In this document: positions 60,137-64,000 of the stretch, one piece after another | Numbering within the stretch: the first letter of the stretch is position 1 | Layout of the letters: the number at the start of each line of letters is the position of its first letter | Made by a program: the position numbers and the translations under genes | DNA from: an uncultured Candidatus Binatia bacterium | Lineage (GTDB): Bacteria > Desulfobacterota > Binatia > UBA9968 > JAJDTQ01 | Reading direction: 5' to 3' | NCBI GenBank assembly: GCA_958295985.1 | Contig: OY282432.1 | Location: 1,736,001-1,800,000, forward strand | Length of the DNA: 64,000 nt | The notes under the pieces: model-generated | What the model saw: the letters and a program-made list of their open reading frames with translations, nothing else | Database searches by the model: none | Told to the model about the DNA's origin: nothing

Positions 60137-60538
60137 CTATCCCAGTTCCTTCCGGTGCAGGCTCAGCAGCACCGCCGAGCCCACCGACACGCTCACGGCG
60201 ACCAGGGAGTACATCACCGCCAGTATGACGTCGGCGCCAGACGGCGGCGGGTGGTTGATCCAGTACAGGGACAGGTTCACGACGACGTAGAAGGCGTAGG
60301 CGTGCGCCATCCCGATGACCATGCGTTTCATGTGCCAGAGGCCCAGGCCGTAGACCACCAGGGCGGCGCCGAATACGAGGCTCCACAAGACGCTGTCACC
60401 GCCCGTCAAGCGGGTCCCGAACAGAACGAAACCACTGTGCTCGCTTAGCTGAAGGGGTTTGGAGAAGTTCGAGACCGCCAGCAGCCAAAAGCAGATTGCG
60501 AGCGCCCGAAAGATTCGGTCCGGTCGTGTCCGGGTCAT
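60137..60538 (-). CDS. Small multi-pass membrane protein, unknown
   Basis: A 133-aa protein with four hydrophobic segments (IFRALAICFWLLAVSNFSKP, GDSVLWSLVFGAALVVYGLG, MAHAYAFYVVVNLSLYWINH, ILAVMYSLVAVSVSVGSAVLL). I do not recognise a family. Motif WHMKRMVIGMAHAYAFY in the middle is unusually basic between segments. It marks the return to ordinary chromosome after the defence locus. Start at 60538 has AGGAGG within the upstream sequence GGAGGACG. Confidence 0.7.
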   Translation of the reverse strand: MTRTRPDRIFRALAICFWLLAVSNFSKPLQLSEHSGFVLFGTRLTGGDSVLWSLVFGAALVVYGLGLWHMKRMVIGMAHAYAFYVVVNLSLYWINHPPPSGADVILAVMYSLVAVSVSVGSAVLLSLHRKELG

Positions 60539-60638
60539 GGTCGTCCTCCTTGCAGGGGCGCGGTCGAGCCCGGTCGAATACGCAACCCGCCGACTTGTTT
60601 AGCAACCTGTTGAAGCGCGCGCCAACCTCGACGTGCCC

Positions 60639-63161
60639 TCACAGCTCGCGTAACGCGGTTGCCGGGGGCGTATGGACGAGCTTGCGGGTGCCGAGGTACC
60701 CGACGGCGGTCACCATCAGGACGCCGAATAGCGGCCCCGCCGCCCAGATTTGCGGATGAAGGCTGGTGGGAAGATCGAAGACGTAGCGGTTCAGCGTGAA
60801 GGTGGTGATTTCCGCGCCGATGACGGCGACGACGCCGGTGAACGCACCGAGCGTCGCGAACTCGGCTACGAGCGCGCCGGTGATGAGCCGGCGGGTCCCG
60901 CCCAGGGCGCGCAGCAGCGCCAACTCCCTCAGGCGCAGGTCCCGGCTCGATTGAATGGACGCGATCAGCACCAGCACGCTGGCGCACAGCACGAGAGCCA
61001 GCACCAGTTCGACGGCCTGGGCGACCCGGGCGATGATGCGGCGCAGGTGCGCGATGATCTGCTCCACGTCGATCACGGAGACGGTGGGGTAGCGGGAGAG
61101 CAGTTCGTTGAGGAACGGCTTCCGTTCCGCCGGCAGATAGAAGCTTGTCATGTAGGTGGCGGGCTGGCCGTCGAGGGCGCCCGGCGACAGGATGATGAAG
61201 AAGTTCGGCTGCAGGCTGTCCCACGCGACGCGCCTGGTATTGGTGACCTTAACCGTGAAAGGCAGGCTTCCGACGTCGAAGGTCAGGGAGTCCCCCAGCG
61301 CCAGCCCGAGCGTCGCGGCGTAGTCCTCCTCCAGCGATGCCGACGGCGCGGCGCCCGCGGACCACCACTCGCCCGCCACCACAACGTTGTTGTCGGGGAC
61401 GTCCGCCAGGAAGGTGAGGTTGCGCTCGCGCCGGATTCCGGGACGGCCCCGGCCTCCGGGTCCATCGCGCTCGTTTCCACGCTCGTCCCGGCGTTGGCGC
61501 CGTTGCCACTTGCCGGCGTCGATCCCGTTCACCGCGACGATCCGCCCGCGGATCATCGGGAACATCCTGCCGTCGTAGCCGGTGCGAGCCGTCAGCATGG
61601 CTTGCACCGCGTCCACCTCGGCCGGCGCCACGTTCATCACGAAGTGGTTGGGCGCCCGCTCCGGTATCCGCGCCTGCCACTCGTCGATGAGCGCCGTGCG
61701 CACCAGCAGCATGATGAGCAGCAGCATGACGGCGACGCCGAAGATCACGATCTGCCCCACGTTCTCGCGATGGCGGCGATGCAGGCCGGCCAAAGCCAGC
61801 CGCCACACGTTGCCGGCCTGCATGCCCAGGGCGCGTCCGCCGCGCAGCAGGACCAGCGCGAGCCCGGCGAACAGGCTCACCGTGACGCCCGCGCCCGCCA
61901 GCGCCCAGGCCGTGAGCGAGGCGTCGCCGCTGTACCAGACCAGGAGCACCAGCCCGCCGAGGGCGGCGCAGCCGTAGGTCACGGCGGAAGCCGTGCCGGG
62001 CGTCAGGTCCCGGCGGATGACGCGCATGGGCGAGACCCCGCGCAGGCCCAGAAGGGGCGGCAGGCCGAACGCGAACACGCAGATGAAGCCGGTCGAGAGA
62101 CCCACCCAGATCGGCCGGAGTCCCGGCAGCGGCAACGACACCGGCAGGAAGCCGCGGAGCGCCGCGATGATGCCGAGATGGGCCAAGGCGCCAAGGGCCA
62201 GGCCGGCGAGGGCGCCCGCCACCCCGATGATCAGGAGCACGAGGGTGTAACCCCATTGGATCTCTGCCGGCGTGGCGCCCAGGGTCTTCAGCACCGCCAC
62301 GTGGTCGTAGTGGCGGCGCGCGTAGCGATGGGCGCTGAGCGCCACGGCGACGCCCGCCAGCAGCACCGTCAGGAGGCCGCCGAGCAGCAAGAAGCTCTCG
62401 GCGCGCTCCAGGGCGCTGTCGATGCGCGCGTTGGCGGCCCGGATGTCGCGCCAGCGGTAGCCGGGCGCCATCTCGTCACGGATGGCGTCGTGGAGCGCGC
62501 GCAGTCCGTCGTCGCGGCCCGCCAACTGGAGGCGGTAGCGGATCCGGCTGCCGGGCTGGATCACCCGCGTGGCCGGCACGTCCTCGGCGCGCATCAGCAG
62601 CCGCGGCGCGAACTCCAGGAAGCCGCCGCCGCGGTCCGGTTCCGACGCCAGCACGGCCGCCACGGTGAACTGCGCGTAGCCGACGGAGACCGCGTCGCCC
62701 ACCCGGACGCCCAGGGCGGGGAACAGGCGCGAGTCCAGCCAGACTTCGCCTCGGGCGGGCAGACCGTCGGTACGCCGGCCGCGGCCGAACGGCTCATCCG
62801 CGATCCGCAGGGTGCCGCGCAGGGGATAGCCCGGGGTCACAGCCTTGACGCTGGCCAACCGGCTGGCTTCCGCGGCGGCCGGGGACACCATGGACGGGAA
62901 ACGGATGACGTCGGCGAGGGCGAGCCCGCGGGCCGCGGCGAGTTCGCGGAAGCGTTGTGGAATGGCCTGCGAGGAGTCGATGACGCGGTCCGCACCCAAC
63001 AGGGTCGCCGACTCGGCCACCAGCGCCCGCTGAAGGCGGTCCACGAACAGGCTGACGGCCGTCACCGCACCCACCGCCAACAACAGCGCGGCGAGCAACA
63101 GGCGCAACTCTCCGGCGCGCCAGTCGCGCATCGCGAGCCGTAGCGCCAGCGACAGGGTCAC
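60639..63161 (-). CDS. ybbP: FtsX-like ABC permease (YbbP-like)
   Basis: An 840-aa permease with the double FtsX/MacB architecture: a TM after residue 20 (LLLAALLLAVGAVTAVSLFV), a large extracytoplasmic domain, about eight further TMs in two FtsX blocks (for example LLGGLLTVLLAGVAVALSAH and the region ALVLCASVLVLIASIQSSRD), and a second extracytoplasmic domain. The GTG start (63161) overlaps the stop of the ATPase gene (GTGA). Size and order match E. coli YbbP, partner of YbbA. Probably extracts lipids or peptides from the inner membrane. Confidence 0.88.
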   Translation of the reverse strand: MTLSLALRLAMRDWRAGELRLLLAALLLAVGAVTAVSLFVDRLQRALVAESATLLGADRVIDSSQAIPQRFRELAAARGLALADVIRFPSMVSPAAAEASRLASVKAVTPGYPLRGTLRIADEPFGRGRRTDGLPARGEVWLDSRLFPALGVRVGDAVSVGYAQFTVAAVLASEPDRGGGFLEFAPRLLMRAEDVPATRVIQPGSRIRYRLQLAGRDDGLRALHDAIRDEMAPGYRWRDIRAANARIDSALERAESFLLLGGLLTVLLAGVAVALSAHRYARRHYDHVAVLKTLGATPAEIQWGYTLVLLIIGVAGALAGLALGALAHLGIIAALRGFLPVSLPLPGLRPIWVGLSTGFICVFAFGLPPLLGLRGVSPMRVIRRDLTPGTASAVTYGCAALGGLVLLVWYSGDASLTAWALAGAGVTVSLFAGLALVLLRGGRALGMQAGNVWRLALAGLHRRHRENVGQIVIFGVAVMLLLIMLLVRTALIDEWQARIPERAPNHFVMNVAPAEVDAVQAMLTARTGYDGRMFPMIRGRIVAVNGIDAGKWQRRQRRDERGNERDGPGGRGRPGIRRERNLTFLADVPDNNVVVAGEWWSAGAAPSASLEEDYAATLGLALGDSLTFDVGSLPFTVKVTNTRRVAWDSLQPNFFIILSPGALDGQPATYMTSFYLPAERKPFLNELLSRYPTVSVIDVEQIIAHLRRIIARVAQAVELVLALVLCASVLVLIASIQSSRDLRLRELALLRALGGTRRLITGALVAEFATLGAFTGVVAVIGAEITTFTLNRYVFDLPTSLHPQIWAAGPLFGVLMVTAVGYLGTRKLVHTPPATALREL

Positions 63162-63847
63162 GGCGCGGGCTCCCGCGGCAGCTTCATGCGGCCGGCCTCC
63201 AGGGTGATCACCTCGGCGCACCGGCCCGCCAGTGCGGTATCGTGGGTCACCAGCATCAGCGTGGCCCCGGTCTCGCGGTTCAGCTCGAACACCAGATCGG
63301 CGATCTTGCCGCCGGTGGCGGCGTCGAGGTTGCCCGTGGGCTCGTCCGCGAACAGCACCTTCGGCCCGGAAGCGAACGCGCGCGCGATGGCCACGCGTTG
63401 CTGCTCGCCGCCCGACAGGTGGCGCGGGTAGTGGGTCGTTCTCGCGCCCAGGCCCACCCGTTCCAGGAACCCCAGGGCGACCTCTCGCGCCTGCCGTTGG
63501 CCGCGCAGCTCGAGCGGCAGCATCACGTTCTCCAGCGCGGTCAGGCTGTCGATGAGTTGGAAGGTCTGGAACACGAACCCCACACAACGCGCGCGCACGC
63601 GGGCGCGCTGCTCCTCGTCCATGGCGGTGATCTCGTCGCCGTCCAGCCAGACGTCGCCGCTCGTGGGCAGATCGAGGCCCGCGAGAATGCTCAGCAAGGT
63701 GGTCTTGCCGGAGCCGGATTCACCCACAACCGCTACTTGCGCGCCGGTGTCGACGGCGAGATCGATGCCGTCCAGGATGGTTAATTCACCCTCCGCAACG
63801 GGTACGCGCTTGACCACGGCCCTTGCCCGCAATATGCATCCTGACAT
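63158..63847 (-). CDS. ybbA: ABC transporter ATPase (YbbA-like)
   Basis: A 229-aa ABC ATPase of the LolD/MacB class: Walker A GESGSGKTT (42-50), Q-loop FVFQTFQLIDS (91-101), signature LSGGEQQR (144-151), Walker B VLFADEPTGNLD (164-175), H-loop MLVTHD. It drives the FtsX-like permease encoded immediately downstream with a 4-bp overlap. The start ATG (63847-63845) overlaps the start codon of the divergent tesA-like gene (CATG), so one of the two starts may lie further in. Confidence 0.9.
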   Translation of the reverse strand: MSGCILRARAVVKRVPVAEGELTILDGIDLAVDTGAQVAVVGESGSGKTTLLSILAGLDLPTSGDVWLDGDEITAMDEEQRARVRARCVGFVFQTFQLIDSLTALENVMLPLELRGQRQAREVALGFLERVGLGARTTHYPRHLSGGEQQRVAIARAFASGPKVLFADEPTGNLDAATGGKIADLVFELNRETGATLMLVTHDTALAGRCAEVITLEAGRMKLPREPAP

Positions 63848-64000
63848 GAAGCGTTTCTCAATGGGGCGGAGGTTGGCTCTTCTGAAGGAACTGGCGCGGG
63901 GTTTCCTGCTGGTAACCGTGCTTGCCGCGACCGGCCACACGCCGGCGGCGGGTGCCGGCAAGACCGTACTGGTCATGGGGAACAGTATCAGCGCCGCGTA
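63846..64000 (+). CDS. tesA: TesA-like SGNH thioesterase/arylesterase, N-terminal part
   Basis: Open to the right edge. The 51 visible codons start MKRFSMGRRLALLKELARGF, run through a signal-like hydrophobic stretch (LLVTVLAATGHTPAAGA), and reach KTVLVMGNSISAA. This is the beginning of TesA/lysophospholipase L1, where family block I is usually GDS; here the Asp is Asn (GNS). The ybbA-ybbP-tesA arrangement matches other proteobacteria. An alternative ATG is at 63861. Block I substitution and the start need the rest of the gene to judge. Confidence 0.8.
   Translation, partial: MKRFSMGRRLALLKELARGFLLVTVLAATGHTPAAGAGKTVLVMGNSISAA

Noticed and set aside
60639-63587. 982-aa reading of the permease gene
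   Set aside because: The first about 140 residues are an out-of-frame reading of the ATPase gene; the GTG at 63161 gives the natural coupled start.

Overview
The window is GC-rich and densely coded. It looks like the chromosome of an uncultured, free-living bacterium with an oxidative, scavenging lifestyle. It carries many amidohydrolase-2 family enzymes, tripartite tricarboxylate (TTT) transport parts, a beta-oxidation cluster, an OFA-type MFS carrier and LIV-type or NMT1-type binding proteins. A DUF4911 gene beside rnr and the general gene mix point to a deltaproteobacterial-grade lineage (Desulfobacterota, Binatota or Tectomicrobia-like). That placement is inference; no marker gene here fixes the taxonomy.

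Layout, left to right. 1-5.5 kb: small-molecule catabolism (FAH hydrolase, tandem VOC protein, MmgE/PrpD, amidohydrolase, Asp/Glu-racemase-like protein). 5.5-8.9 kb: an AT-richer three-gene cassette (unnamed helical protein, ParA-type ATPase, RelA/SpoT-type synthetase) with its own promoter, followed by the C-terminal stump of a SNF2/DISARM-like helicase. 8.9-13.2 kb: flavin monooxygenase, BNR-repeat protein, solute-binding protein, EamA carrier. 13.2-18.4 kb: rnr, DUF4911, AsmA-like. 18.4-23.8 kb: a translationally coupled beta-oxidation operon (thiolase, two 3-hydroxyacyl-CoA dehydrogenases, two enoyl-CoA hydratases) divergent from a TetR regulator, then a 165-bp palindromic MITE. 23.9-29.1 kb: GST, OFA transporter, a sensor without output domain, a Tat-exported LIV-type binding protein, nfo. 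29.1-31.4 kb: EVE protein, a probable selenoprotein (CxxU with in-frame TGA and SECIS hairpin), tRNA-Val, a second BNR protein. 31.4-53.1 kb: TTT receptors, a TctA-TctB fusion, amidohydrolases, Hsp20, Kelch protein, coiled-coil proteins, an IS remnant beside a DppB/DppA chimera, MatB-like ligase, alpha/beta hydrolases. 53.3-60.1 kb: defence locus. 60.1-64 kb: a ybbA-ybbP-tesA group.

The standout is the defence locus. A 1188-aa Cas13a (two HEPN RxxxxH motifs; long collinear similarity, from memory, to Rhodobacter capsulatus Cas13a) is followed 50 bp later by an 8-repeat, 7-spacer array whose 36-nt repeat forms the type VI-A crRNA hairpin. No cas1 or cas2 is present. Immediately downstream lie the ruins of a type III restriction-modification system: a mod gene with its catalytic core deleted and a res gene lacking its nuclease domain. 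The two other points most worth following up are the UGA-containing AhpD/CMD-like gene and the RelSpo-ParA cassette.
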